Positions 32,338 through 45,541 of a stretch of 64,000 bases of DNA are shown here, in pieces (position 1 is the stretch's first letter; each line of letters opens with the position of its first letter). The notes under the pieces are model-generated. The model saw only the letters and a list, made by a program, of their open reading frames with translations. It was not told where the DNA came from and did not search any database. The stretch is from WHSW01 sp963781265 (lineage in GTDB: Bacteria; Actinomycetota; Thermoleophilia; Solirubrobacterales; 70-9): contig CAWAFH010000018.1 of NCBI GenBank assembly GCA_963781265.1, forward strand, positions 558,001 through 622,000. The letters run 5' to 3'. The position numbers were made by a program, and so were the translations under genes.

Positions 32338-34685
32338 GCATCGACGACGAGACCCGCGAGTTCGACCCCGAGGAGCGCCGCGAGGCGGAGGGCAACCCGC
32401 CCGAGCCCGAGGATGCACCGCAAGAGCAGCCCGAGGCGACCGACGACGCGGGCGACGCGGACGCGGGCGAGCACGAGGCGCCGCCCCCGCCTGCCACCTA
32501 CGCCGGGCGCCGCCGCGCGGAGGCCCAGGGCGCGGACGAGCCGGAGGCCGAGGAGCCCGAGGCCGAGCAGCCCGAGGCCGAGCAGCCGGAGCCCAAGGAG
32601 CCCGAGGCCGAGCAGCCTGAGCCCGAAGCTGCGGAGCCCGACGAGCCGCAAGCCGATGCCGCGGCCGAGGACTCCGCGGACCTGAGGGCGGGCTTCACCG
32701 AGGAGTTCGACGAGATCGAGCGCGATCTCGACGCCGAGCTCGCCGGGCTCGAGGAGCCGGCGACCGGGGAGGAGGGCGTTGCCGATCAGGCCGGGCCCGG
32801 CGAGGATGAGCTCGAGGAGCTCGACGAGCCCGCCGACGAGCCCGGCGAGGCCGATCAGGCCGACGCCGCCGGCGGCGAGGACGAAGCGACCGAGGGCGAG
32901 GCCCCGGCGGCCGAGGGCGAGGCTGCCCCGGCGACCGAGGGCCACACCGTCGAGGCGGAAACCGTCGGACTGGCGGACAAGGCCGAGGCCGAGGAGGCGG
33001 CGCTCGCCGGTCTCCGGGCCCGCACCGCCGGCAAGGGTCAGCAGCCGGTCGGCGCCCCGCCGGCGAAGCCGCCCGCGGCGGTCGCTGCCGTCAGCGAGAC
33101 CGAGGAGCCGGAGGAGACGGGCAAGACGCCGCGCGCAAAGCGCCTGTGGCCGCGCTTTCTCGCCGCCTCGATGGTGATCGTGATCTCGATGGCGGCCGCG
33201 ACCTCGGTGTACGTGCTGCTGATCGCCGCGGACCTCGCCGAAGGCCTCGGCGGGATCAACGGCGTCTCGAAGAAGCTCGTGCCGACCGACGGCGGCGAGC
33301 CCCAGAACATCCTCATCCTGGGCTCCGACAAGCGCCTCGGGCCCGAGGGCGCCGGCGACCCGGGCCGCTCGGACACGACGATCCTGCTGCACGTCGACCC
33401 CGACCGCAACTCGATCGCGCTGATGTCGATCCCCCGCGACCTGCGGGTCAACATCCCCGGGGTCGGGGTCGACAAGTTCAACGCGGCCTACAGCGCCGGC
33501 GGGCCGAAGCTGACGCTGGAGGTCGTCCAGCGACTCACCGGGCTCGACATCAACCACGTCGTCAACGTCAACTTCACCGGCTTCGCCGACGCCGTCGACG
33601 CGATCGACTGCGTGTACGTCGACGTCGACCGTCGCTATTACATCCCGCCCGACACGGGCGTCTCGGAGATCGACATCGAGGCCGGCTACCAGCGCCTCTG
33701 CGGGTTCAAGGCGCTGCAGTACGTGCGCTTCCGCCACGAGGACAACGACCTCGTCCGCGCCGCTCGCCAGCAGGACTTCGTCCGCGAGGCGCGGGCGGCG
33801 GTGCCGCCCTCGAAGATGATCTCCGACCGCGAGGAACTACTCGACATCTTCAAGAAGTACACGACGTCCGACAACGCGCTCAAGGACCCGATCCAGGTGA
33901 TCGAGCTGATCAAGACGTTCTTCTTCGTCCGCAACGCGCCGGTGCGCGAGGTCCACTTCCCGGCCGAGCTCGGCGAGGTCTACGTGACCGCCGACGACAA
34001 GGCGATCCAGGCTGCGGTGCAGCAGTTCGAGAGCGGCGAGGGCACCCCGGGCGGCCGTCCGGCGGGTGAGTCGCCGCCCTCGGACGAGCCGGACAAGCCG
34101 TCGAGCGCCGACAAGCCCGAGGGCGGCAGCGACGGCGGCGGCGGCGATGGAAGCGGCGGCGGTGGTGGCTCGGGCGGGGAGAGCGACCACTTCGAGGGCC
34201 CGGCGATGGACGACGCGACCGAGCAGGCCCAGACCTACGCCCACCAGGTGTCGATCAAGAAGAAGAAGGACGGCGACCCGATGATCACCTTCCCGATCTA
34301 CTACCCGACCCGCCTGGTGCCCGGCTCGTTCATCTCCAACGACAGCCGCGCATTCGTGATCGACGGTCCCGATAAGGACGTCTACTACGGCTACAAGATG
34401 GTCGTCGACGTCCCCGGCGACGCGTTCGGCCACGGCCTGCTCGACGAGTTCTACGGGATCTCGGGCACCGACTGGACCGATCCGCCGATCCTCGACAACC
34501 CGAGCGAAACGCGCACGATCGACGGGCGCGAGTACGAGCTGTTTTACGATGGCGACCGCCTGCGACTGGTCGGGTGGAAGACCAACCAGGGCGCCTACTG
34601 GGTCAACAACACGCTGCTGCAGTCGCTCGAGGAGGGCCAGATGCTCTCGATCGCGACCTCGATGCGCGAGTACGAAGGCAAGTAG
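32334..34685 (+). CDS. LytR-CpsA-Psr (LCP) family protein with a long acidic N-terminal region and an extra C-terminal domain
   Basis: 783-residue bitopic protein. Residues 1-270 are an acidic, Pro/Glu/Ala-rich cytoplasmic region containing a degenerate PEAEQ repeat (about residues 70-105). One membrane helix follows at about 276-300 (FLAASMVIVISMAAATSVYV). The LCP domain begins ILILGSDKRLGPEGAGDPGR and carries DTTILLHVDPDRNSIALMSI and PRDLRVNIPG, including the arginines that bind polyprenyl pyrophosphate. A Ser/Gly/Asp linker (about 565-620) leads to a C-terminal domain of about 155 residues (ITFPIYYPTRLVPGSFISND onward) that I do not recognise. LCP enzymes attach glycopolymers to peptidoglycan outside the membrane. 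Its neighbours are sugar-nucleotide genes. Confidence 0.87.
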   Translation: MSIDDETREFDPEERREAEGNPPEPEDAPQEQPEATDDAGDADAGEHEAPPPPATYAGRRRAEAQGADEPEAEEPEAEQPEAEQPEPKEPEAEQPEPEAAEPDEPQADAAAEDSADLRAGFTEEFDEIERDLDAELAGLEEPATGEEGVADQAGPGEDELEELDEPADEPGEADQADAAGGEDEATEGEAPAAEGEAAPATEGHTVEAETVGLADKAEAEEAALAGLRARTAGKGQQPVGAPPAKPPAAVAAVSETEEPEETGKTPRAKRLWPRFLAASMVIVISMAAATSVYVLLIAADLAEGLGGINGVSKKLVPTDGGEPQNILILGSDKRLGPEGAGDPGRSDTTILLHVDPDRNSIALMSIPRDLRVNIPGVGVDKFNAAYSAGGPKLTLEVVQRLTGLDINHVVNVNFTGFADAVDAIDCVYVDVDRRYYIPPDTGVSEIDIEAGYQRLCGFKALQYVRFRHEDNDLVRAARQQDFVREARAAVPPSKMISDREELLDIFKKYTTSDNALKDPIQVIELIKTFFFVRNAPVREVHFPAELGEVYVTADDKAIQAAVQQFESGEGTPGGRPAGESPPSDEPDKPSSADKPEGGSDGGGGDGSGGGGGSGGESDHFEGPAMDDATEQAQTYAHQVSIKKKKDGDPMITFPIYYPTRLVPGSFISNDSRAFVIDGPDKDVYYGYKMVVDVPGDAFGHGLLDEFYGISGTDWTDPPILDNPSETRTIDGREYELFYDGDRLRLVGWKTNQGAYWVNNTLLQSLEEGQMLSIATSMREYEGK

Positions 34686-34695
34686 CTTCCCCACC

Positions 34696-35982
34696 GTGAA
34701 CGAAGGCGAGAAGCCGACGATCGGCGTGATCGGAGTGGGCTGGGTCGGCCTGGTCACGGCAGCCTGCTTCGCCGAGACCGGGCACCCGGTGGTCGCCGTC
34801 GACATCAACGCCGACAAGATCGAGGCGCTGCGTTCCGGCGCCCCGCTGCCGATCCACGAGCCGGGCCTCCCGGAGCTGGTCGAGAAGAACCGCGAGCGGC
34901 TCACCTTCACGACCGAGATCGACGAGCTGCTCGGCGCTGCGAAGCTGCTCTTCTGCTGCGTCGACACGCCGCCGACCTACTCCGGCGACGCCGACCTGTC
35001 GCGAGTGGAGGCCGTGGTCGGGGAGCTCCCCGACGACGGCGACCACGCGCTGATCATGAAGAGCACGGTCCCGGCCGGGACCGGCGCGGCGATCCGGCGC
35101 TCGAAGCCCGATCTCGTCTACGTCTCCTGCCCCGAGTTCCTGAAGGAGGGGTCGGCGGTCAGGGACTTCCTCCAGCCCGACCGGGTGGTGATCGGAGCCG
35201 ACCCCGGCTCCGAGTGGGCGGCCGACGCGATCGCCGCGGCCTACGAGCCGCTCGGCGGGGAGATCGTCCGCACCGACGTCGCCTCCGCCGAGATGATCAA
35301 GCTGGCCTCGAACGCCTTCCTGGCGACCAAGATCTCGTTCATCAACGAGATCGCCAACGTGTGTGAGGGGGTCGGCGCGGACGTGCGCGAGGTCGCCCGC
35401 GGGATGGGCCTCGACGGCCGGATCGGCCCGCAGTTCCTGCAGGCGGGGATCGGATACGGGGGCTCGTGCTTCCCGAAGGACGTCTCGGCGCTGAAGATGC
35501 TCGCCGGCAACACGGGCTACCACTTCCAGCTGCTCAACTCGGTGATCGAGGTCAACGAGCTGCAAAAGCGCCGGGTGATCTCGAAGCTCTCCAAGCACCT
35601 GGGCTCGCTGGTCGGCAAGCGGGTCGCGCTGCTCGGGCTGGCCTTCAAGCCGAACACCGACGACATGCGCGAGGCGTCGAGCCTGGTGCTCTCGGCGCGG
35701 CTGCAGGGCGAGGGCGCCAGCGTCGTCGCCTACGATCCGGTCGCCGAGCGCCCGGCGGGCCAGATGCTGCCCAGCGTGGACCTTCGCAACTCGGCCGCCG
35801 AGGCGCTCGAGGGCGCCGACGCGGCGATTCTGGTGACCGAGTGGCCTGAGTTCGCCGAGCTCCCCTGGGAGGAGCTGGTGGGCCGGATGTCGAACCCGCT
35901 GATCGTGGACGGGCGCAACTTCCTCGATTCCGCGCGCCTGCGCGCCGCCGGATTCACCTACGAGGGCATCGGTCGCGCCTGA
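34696..35982 (+). CDS. Nucleotide-sugar dehydrogenase (UDP-glucose/GDP-mannose 6-dehydrogenase family)
   Basis: 428-residue NAD-dependent two-step dehydrogenase producing a uronic acid nucleotide. NAD site IGVIGVGWVGLVTAACFAET; second site LFCCVDTPPTYSGDADLSRV; sugar-binding SCPEFLKEGSAVRDFLQPDR; the catalytic cysteine in GIGYGGSCFPKDVSALKML. The C-terminal domain begins KRVALLGLAFKPNTDDMREA. UDP-glucose is the likeliest substrate, giving UDP-glucuronate, but GDP-mannose or UDP-GlcNAc are possible. The next gene overlaps its stop. Confidence 0.92.
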   Translation: MNEGEKPTIGVIGVGWVGLVTAACFAETGHPVVAVDINADKIEALRSGAPLPIHEPGLPELVEKNRERLTFTTEIDELLGAAKLLFCCVDTPPTYSGDADLSRVEAVVGELPDDGDHALIMKSTVPAGTGAAIRRSKPDLVYVSCPEFLKEGSAVRDFLQPDRVVIGADPGSEWAADAIAAAYEPLGGEIVRTDVASAEMIKLASNAFLATKISFINEIANVCEGVGADVREVARGMGLDGRIGPQFLQAGIGYGGSCFPKDVSALKMLAGNTGYHFQLLNSVIEVNELQKRRVISKLSKHLGSLVGKRVALLGLAFKPNTDDMREASSLVLSARLQGEGASVVAYDPVAERPAGQMLPSVDLRNSAAEALEGADAAILVTEWPEFAELPWEELVGRMSNPLIVDGRNFLDSARLRAAGFTYEGIGRA

Positions 35983-37028
35983 TGCAGGCCGTCGTGCTCG
36001 TCGGCGGCGAGGGAACTCGGCTTCGCCCGCTGACCCTGACTCACCCGAAGCCTGCCCTGGCTCTGGTCGACCGCCCGTTCATCCGTTACATGGTCGATTG
36101 GCTCGGCCGCCACGGGGTCGACGAGGTGGTGATGGCCTGCGGCTTCAAGGCCGAGAGCCTGCGCGCCGCGCTCGGTGATTCGGTCCCCGGCGGCCCGGTG
36201 ATCCGCTATGTCCAGGAGGACGAGCCGCTCGGCACCGCCGGCCCGGTTCGCCTCGCCGCCGACCAGGGACTGCTGGGCGACCGGTTCATGGTCCTCAACG
36301 GGGACGTGCTCACCGACCTCGACCTGACCTCGCTCCAGCGCCAGCACGACGAGACCGGCGCCGTGATCACGCTGGCCCTGCACCCGGTCGACGACCCGAC
36401 CTCTTACGGCCTCGTTCGTCGCGCCGACGACGGGGTGGTGCTCGGCTTCCTGGAAAAGCCCGACCCGGCCGAGATCGACACCGACGAGGTCAGCGCCGGT
36501 GCCTACGTGATCGAGCGCCGGGTGCTCGACCTGATTCCGGCTGGGCGCGCCGTCTCGATCGAGCGCGAGGTCTTCCCCCGCCTCGTCGGCCAGGGCCTCT
36601 ACGGCCGCCGGCTCGAGGGTTACTGGATGGACATCGGCACCCCGGAGCGCTATCTGCAGGCGACCTGGGACATCCTCGACGGCAGTGTCGAGACCGAGCT
36701 CGCCGGCGACGGCGAGCCGTACATCGCCGATGACGCCGAGATCGCCGCCGACGCGACCGTCGATCGCCGCGCCGTGATCCGCTCCGGGTCGAAGGTGGGC
36801 GGCGGCGCGGCGATCACCGAGGCCGTGCTGCTCGACGGTTGCTCGATCGGCCCCGGAGCCCACGTCAGCGGATCGATTCTCGCGGCCGGCGTTCAGGTCG
36901 GGGAGGGGGCGACGATCGCCCCCGGATGCGTGATCGGCGAGGGAGCCAGGATCGAGGCCGGCGCGATGGTCGAGGCCGACTCGCGCGTCCAGCCCGACGA
37001 GCTCGTCGAGGCCGAGGTGGCCGCGTGA
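35982..37028 (+). CDS. Sugar-nucleotide pyrophosphorylase, mannose-1-phosphate guanylyltransferase-like
   Basis: 348-residue nucleotidyltransferase. The NTP-binding signature is VVLVGGEGTRLRPLTLTHPK with PALALVDRPFIRYM, and metal and sugar regions are VLNGDVLTDLDL and EKPDPAEID. The C-terminal third is a left-handed beta-helix of hexapeptide-type repeats (CSIGPGAHVSGSILAAGVQV, GEGATIAPGCVIGEGARIEA). Such proteins make GDP-mannose or NDP-glucose. The ATG overlaps the dehydrogenase stop (TGATG). A second protein of the same kind is encoded at 41326. Confidence 0.88.
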   Translation: MQAVVLVGGEGTRLRPLTLTHPKPALALVDRPFIRYMVDWLGRHGVDEVVMACGFKAESLRAALGDSVPGGPVIRYVQEDEPLGTAGPVRLAADQGLLGDRFMVLNGDVLTDLDLTSLQRQHDETGAVITLALHPVDDPTSYGLVRRADDGVVLGFLEKPDPAEIDTDEVSAGAYVIERRVLDLIPAGRAVSIEREVFPRLVGQGLYGRRLEGYWMDIGTPERYLQATWDILDGSVETELAGDGEPYIADDAEIAADATVDRRAVIRSGSKVGGGAAITEAVLLDGCSIGPGAHVSGSILAAGVQVGEGATIAPGCVIGEGARIEAGAMVEADSRVQPDELVEAEVAA

Positions 37029-37080
37029 GGCCGAGTCCGGCAGGACCAGGCCGGGCCCTGTCGCAGTTGGGGCAGCCGCT

Positions 37081-38100
37081 GTGAGCTTGGACGCGATCAA
37101 GGCGGTCGACCCGAGCGGTCAGCTCGATGACGTGCTCGCGCTCCCGGATCACCTGCGCGACGCGCTCTGGCGGGTCGAGTCGTCCGGGCTCGAGCCCGAG
37201 GACGCCCGCGGGCTGATCGTCTGCGGCATGGGCGGCTCCGCGATCGGCGGGGTGCTCGCGCGCGCCGCGATGGGCGACTCCGTGACGATGCCGATGCTGA
37301 TCTTCCGCGACTACGAGCTGCCCTCCTGGACCTCGCCCGACCGCGCGATCCTCTGCACGAGCTACTCGGGCGACACCGAGGAGACGCTCGCCTGCTTCGC
37401 CGCCGCGGAGGCCGTCGGCGCGCGCCGCTACGCCGCGACCACCGGCGGCGCGCTCGCCGACGCCGCGCGCGAGGCGGGGGTGCCGGTGATCGGGCTGCCC
37501 GGCGGCCTGCAGCCGCGCCACTCGGTCGGCTACGGCTTCACGGTCGCGTGCGAGGTCGCCGCCCTCGTCGGCGTCACCCAGGGCATGCGGACCGAGATCG
37601 ACGCCGGTGCCTCGCATCTCGAGGAGCACCGCGACTCGCTGATCTCGCTCTCGGCCGAGATCGCCGAGCGGATCGCCGGCACCGTGCCGCTGATCTACGG
37701 CTGCGAGCTGACCGTCCCGGTCGCCTATCGCTGGAAGTGCCAGGTCAACGAGAACGCCAAGCAACACGCCTTCAACCACCAGCTTCCCGAGCTCGACCAC
37801 AACGAGATCGTCGGCTGGACGAGCCCGGTCGGCGACGGGCGCTTCTCAGCGGTGTTTCTCGGCGACTCCGACCAGCACCCGCGCCAGCGCGACCGCGCCG
37901 ACCTGACCGCGAAGCTGATCGGGCCCGTGGCCGCCGAGGTGGTCAGGGTCGAGACGGTCGGCGAGACGCGCCTGCAGCGTCTGCTGTGGTCGGTGATGCT
38001 CGGCGACCTGGTTTCGCTGCACCTCGCCGCGCACAACGGGGTCGACCCGGAGCCGGTCGCGGTGATCGAGAAGCTCAAGGCCGAGCTCGGCCGGCTCTAG
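37081..38100 (+). CDS. Bifunctional phosphoglucose/phosphomannose isomerase (SIS domain)
   Basis: 339-residue SIS-domain isomerase of the PGI/PMI family. Phosphosugar loops: LIVCGMGGSAIGGVLARAAM and CTSYSGDTEETLACFAAAEA. The conserved tail CQVNENAKQHAFNHQLPELD with HNEIVGW holds the catalytic His/Glu of bifunctional enzymes. It would supply mannose-6-phosphate and so feed the guanylyltransferases on either side. GTG start at 37081, 52 bp after the preceding gene. Confidence 0.88.
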   Translation: MSLDAIKAVDPSGQLDDVLALPDHLRDALWRVESSGLEPEDARGLIVCGMGGSAIGGVLARAAMGDSVTMPMLIFRDYELPSWTSPDRAILCTSYSGDTEETLACFAAAEAVGARRYAATTGGALADAAREAGVPVIGLPGGLQPRHSVGYGFTVACEVAALVGVTQGMRTEIDAGASHLEEHRDSLISLSAEIAERIAGTVPLIYGCELTVPVAYRWKCQVNENAKQHAFNHQLPELDHNEIVGWTSPVGDGRFSAVFLGDSDQHPRQRDRADLTAKLIGPVAAEVVRVETVGETRLQRLLWSVMLGDLVSLHLAAHNGVDPEPVAVIEKLKAELGRL

Positions 38101-38163
38101 CCTCGCGCGCTTCACCCACCGCGGTGACGCGCTGCCGTCCGCTCCCGGGAGAATGATCTCGCC

Positions 38164-39381
38164 GTGATCACCGTCGACGAGGGCTCCTTCTTCGCGATCA
38201 TCCTGACCGCGGCGCTGGCCGCGATCACGGTCGTCGCGCTCCCGAGGCGGATGGCGCCGCCGGTCGTGGTCCTCGAGCTGATCTTCGGGATCGTGATCGG
38301 GCCGCAGGTGCTCGGGATCGCCGAGTCCGACGACTTCGTCGACTTCTTCTCGAACCTCGGGCTCGGGATGCTGTTCTTCTTCGCGGGCTACGAGATCGAC
38401 TTCGAGCGGATCCGCGGCAAGCCGCTCAGCCTCGGCGCCTGGGGCTGGCTGTGCTCGCTGGTCCTCGCCTACGGGATCGGCGGGGCGCTGGCGGCAGCCG
38501 GAGTCGTCGTCTCGTTCCTCTACACCGGCTCGGCGATGGCGACGACCGCGATCGGGACGCTGATCCCGATCCTGCGCGACGCGGGCGAGCTGAAGACCCG
38601 CTTCGGCACTCACCTGCTCGCCGCCGGAGCGGTCGGCGAGTTCGGCCCGATCCTGCTGATCACGCTGGTGCTCTCGACCACCCAGCCGCTGCACGAGGCG
38701 GTGATCCTGCTCGGCTTCATCGGGATCGCGCTCCTCCTGGCGCTGACCTCGGTCCGGTTCGCCTGGCGCGGGATCCCGGCGCTGCAGCGCACGCTCGAGT
38801 CGAGCAGCCAGCTCGCCGTGCGAATCGCCACCGTGCTCGTCTTCGGGCTCGTCCTGCTCGCGTCCGAGCTCGGCCTCGACATCCTGCTCGGCGGCTTCGT
38901 CGCCGGCATGATCGTCCGCGCGGCGCTGCGAGGCAACGAGCTCGAGTCGTTCGAGTCGAAGCTGACCGCGGTCGGGTTCGGGTTCCTGATCCCCTTCTTC
39001 TTCGTCGGGAGCGGGATCAACTTCGACCTCGACGCGCTGGGCTCGGCCGAGGCGATCGGCAAGCTGGTCCTCTTCTTCGTCCTCTTCCTGGTCGTTCGCG
39101 GGACCCCGGCGCTGCTGCTCTACCGAGGCGTGCTCAACGCCCGCGACCGGATGGCGCTCGGCTTCTTCTCCGCCACCGAGCTGCCGCTCGTGGTCGCGAT
39201 CACGACGCTGGCGATCGACTCCGGCGAGATGCGCTCCTCGACGGCCGCCGGGCTGGTCGGCGCGGCGATGCTCTCGACCCTGGTCTATCCGTTCGTGGGC
39301 ATGGCGCTGCGGCGCCGTTCGGAGGCCGAGTCCGAGCCGGAAGCTAGTCCTCCGCCCGAGGCGCCCGCCGCCCCCGCTTGA
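38164..39381 (+). CDS. Monovalent cation:proton antiporter, CPA2 (KefB-like) family
   Basis: 405-residue polytopic membrane protein with about 12 hydrophobic segments, for example ALAAITVVALPRRMAPPVVV and LGLGMLFFFAGYEIDFERIR. The discontinuous-helix region resembles Na+/H+ and K+/H+ exchangers: TAIGTLIPILRDAGELKTRF, with LLAAGAVGEFGPILLITLVL. No TrkA-N or TrkA-C regulatory domain follows; the tail is a short Pro/Ala/Glu stretch. The last 38 bp overlap the convergent arfB gene. The ion is unknown. Confidence 0.85.
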   Translation: MITVDEGSFFAIILTAALAAITVVALPRRMAPPVVVLELIFGIVIGPQVLGIAESDDFVDFFSNLGLGMLFFFAGYEIDFERIRGKPLSLGAWGWLCSLVLAYGIGGALAAAGVVVSFLYTGSAMATTAIGTLIPILRDAGELKTRFGTHLLAAGAVGEFGPILLITLVLSTTQPLHEAVILLGFIGIALLLALTSVRFAWRGIPALQRTLESSSQLAVRIATVLVFGLVLLASELGLDILLGGFVAGMIVRAALRGNELESFESKLTAVGFGFLIPFFFVGSGINFDLDALGSAEAIGKLVLFFVLFLVVRGTPALLLYRGVLNARDRMALGFFSATELPLVVAITTLAIDSGEMRSSTAAGLVGAAMLSTLVYPFVGMALRRRSEAESEPEASPPPEAPAAPA

Positions 39382-39733
39382 TCTCGCCGCGCCGCTTCTT
39401 CGACGCCAGCCGCCGCTCCTGCGAGCGGCGGCTGGCCTTGGTCGGCCGCCGGTGCTTGCGCGGCCTCAGCGCCGCGGCCACGCGATCCTGAAGGCGCTCG
39501 ATCGCGAGCGCCCGGTTTCGCGACTGGCTGCGAGCATCCTGGGCCACCGCGGTCACCCGGCGCCCGAACCGGCCGCGAAGCCGGCGCTTCTGCTCCTCGG
39601 TCAGGGCTGCGGACTCGTCGATCTCGAAGACCGCCTCGACCCGCGACGCGGTCACGTTCGCGTGCTGGCCCCCGGGCCCGGACGAGCGGCTGGTCCTCAG
39701 CCGGATCTCAGCTTCGGGAATCGGTCGCGCCAC
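39344..39733 (-). CDS. arfB: Alternative ribosome-rescue factor, peptidyl-tRNA hydrolase
   Basis: 129-residue RF-like protein lacking codon-recognition domains, which frees ribosomes stalled on broken mRNA. The GGQ motif (21-23) is in RSSGPGGQHANVTASRVEAV. The very basic C-terminal tail (KHRRPTKASRRSQERRLASK onward) is the part that enters the empty mRNA channel, as in E. coli ArfB/YaeJ. GTG start at 39733. Its 3' end overlaps the antiporter gene. Confidence 0.92.
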   Translation of the reverse strand: MARPIPEAEIRLRTSRSSGPGGQHANVTASRVEAVFEIDESAALTEEQKRRLRGRFGRRVTAVAQDARSQSRNRALAIERLQDRVAAALRPRKHRRPTKASRRSQERRLASKKRRGEIKRGRRAPRAED

Positions 39734-39798
39734 GCCGCCAATATGGCAGCGCGCACGTGGGCGGTGCGTCGCAGGGCCGCATGCGACGCGTCGCTCAC

Positions 39799-39833
39799 GC
39801 GAGCGGCGAGCGCCGAGCGCCGAGCGGCGAGCG
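39799..39833. repeat. Heptamer (G/C)CGAGCG array downstream of ahcY
   Basis: Five consecutive 7-bp units: GCGAGCG twice, CCGAGCG twice, GCGAGCG once. The array ends 5 bp short of the ahcY stop codon, in the 105-bp gap between ahcY and arfB. It matches the array at 22223-22254. Confidence 0.75.
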
Positions 39834-39838
39834 CCAGC

Positions 39839-41260
<1,422 letters not shown>

Positions 41261-41311
41261 GCTGCTCCTGAGTAGCTGATCGCCTGGAATCGTAGTGGGG
41301 CGCTCAACCAC

Positions 41312-41317
41312 TAGCCT
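41312..41317 (+). promoter_or_regulatory. -10 box TAGCCT for the second pyrophosphorylase gene
   Basis: TAGCCT ends 8 bp before the ATG at 41326; it equals the hexamer before prfA. Confidence 0.4.
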
Positions 41318-41325
41318 CATCGGTG

Positions 41326-42327
41326 ATGAAGGCGATGGTGATGGCGGCCGGGCTCGGCACGCGGCTGCGCCCGCTCACCCACGAGATTCCGAAGCCGCTG
41401 GTGCCGGTCGCCAACCGGCCGATCATGGAGCACATCCTGCGCCGGCTCGCAGCCGACGGGTTCGGCGAGGTGACCGCCAACCTGCACTGGTTCCCCGAGA
41501 CGATCAAGGATCGCTTCGGCGACGGCTCTTCGGTCGGGATCGAGCTCACCTACTCCTACGAGGAGAAACTGCTCGGCACCGCCGGCGGCGTGCGCAACGT
41601 GCGCGACTTCTTCGGCTCGGAGCCGTTCGTGGTGATGGCGGGCGACGCGCTCACCGACATCGATCTCGCGGCGATGGCGCGTGCCCACGCCGAGAACGAC
41701 TGGATCGCGACGCTGGCGGTGAAGCGGGTCACCGACACGACCGAGTACGGCGTCGTCGTCACCGGCGCCGACGGCCGCGTCCAGGGGTTTCAGGAGAAGC
41801 CGGACGCCGGCGAGGCGCTCTCCGACCTCGCCAACTGCATGATCTACGTGCTCGACCCCGAGGTCTTCGATCATTTCCCCGACGCCGAGGAGGTCGACTT
41901 CGCGCTCGACGTCTTCCCGGCCCTGCTCGACGCCGACATCCCGTTCGGGGTCCACGTCACCGACGCCTACTGGAACGACGTCGGCTCCCTGCCGGAGTAC
42001 CTGCAGGGCAACCTCGACGTGCTCACCGGGGCGGTCGACGTCGAGCCGCTCGGGCGGCTGGTCGACTCGGCCGAGGAGGGAGGCCTCGAGGGGGTTGAGC
42101 TGAGTGGCCCGGTGCTGCTGGGCGACGGCGCCGAGGTCGGCGCCGGAGCGCGCCTGGACGGCCCGCTGGTAATCGGCCCGGGCGCCTCGATCGGGGCCGG
42201 GGCGATGGTCCGCCAGTCAGTGTTGCTCGCCGGCGCCGAGGTTCCGGCCGACGGGCTGCTGGCGGGCGCGATCGCCGGCAATACGAGCGCGCTTGCGGCT
42301 GCGCCGGCAGTCGCCCCTCGGGAATAG
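41326..42327 (+). CDS. Sugar-nucleotide pyrophosphorylase (mannose-1-phosphate guanylyltransferase-like)
   Basis: 333-residue nucleotidyltransferase. Signature AMVMAAGLGTRLRPLTHEIP with KPLVPVANRPIMEHIL; VVMAGDALTDIDL; QGFQEKPDAGEAL. The C-terminal part has hexapeptide-type beta-helix repeats (GDGAEVGAGARLDGPLVIGP, GASIGAGAMVRQSVLLAGAE). It is paralogous in layout to the gene at 35982 but clearly diverged. Start choice: ATG 41326, with GTG 41323 and later ATGs possible. It stands apart from the sugar cluster, opposite ahcY. Confidence 0.86.
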   Translation: MKAMVMAAGLGTRLRPLTHEIPKPLVPVANRPIMEHILRRLAADGFGEVTANLHWFPETIKDRFGDGSSVGIELTYSYEEKLLGTAGGVRNVRDFFGSEPFVVMAGDALTDIDLAAMARAHAENDWIATLAVKRVTDTTEYGVVVTGADGRVQGFQEKPDAGEALSDLANCMIYVLDPEVFDHFPDAEEVDFALDVFPALLDADIPFGVHVTDAYWNDVGSLPEYLQGNLDVLTGAVDVEPLGRLVDSAEEGGLEGVELSGPVLLGDGAEVGAGARLDGPLVIGPGASIGAGAMVRQSVLLAGAEVPADGLLAGAIAGNTSALAAAPAVAPRE

Positions 42328-42374
42328 AATCGCCCGATCCGCGGCGGCGCACGGCTCCCTGATGCGATCGGGCG
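42325..42374 (+). promoter_or_regulatory. -10 box and hairpin ahead of the sensor kinase gene
   Basis: TAGAAT (42325-42330) overlaps the stop codon of the preceding gene. CGCCCGATC (42331-42339) pairs with GATCGGGCG (42366-42374) across a 26-nt loop. The stem could be a terminator of the upstream gene or a 5' structure in the kinase message. GGGGAGGAGGAG then precedes the kinase ATG. Confidence 0.4.
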
Positions 42375-42402
42375 TCTGCGCCGATGCCTCGGGGAGGAGG
42401 AG

Positions 42403-45477
<3,075 letters not shown>

Positions 45478-45529
45478 GCAAGCCGTCGAGGTGGCGGCGC
45501 TGCTCGCGGCGATCGACGCCCTGCTCGAC

Positions 45530-45535
45530 TAGGCT
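45530..45535 (+). promoter_or_regulatory. -10 box TAGGCT for thrB
   Basis: TAGGCT ends 6 bp before the thrB ATG. No Shine-Dalgarno sequence is seen. Confidence 0.4.
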
Positions 45536-45541
45536 CAACCG

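Noticed and set aside
41261..41325. SAH riboswitch before ahcY
   Set aside because: The 65-bp divergent gap is too short and lacks a recognisable aptamer core.
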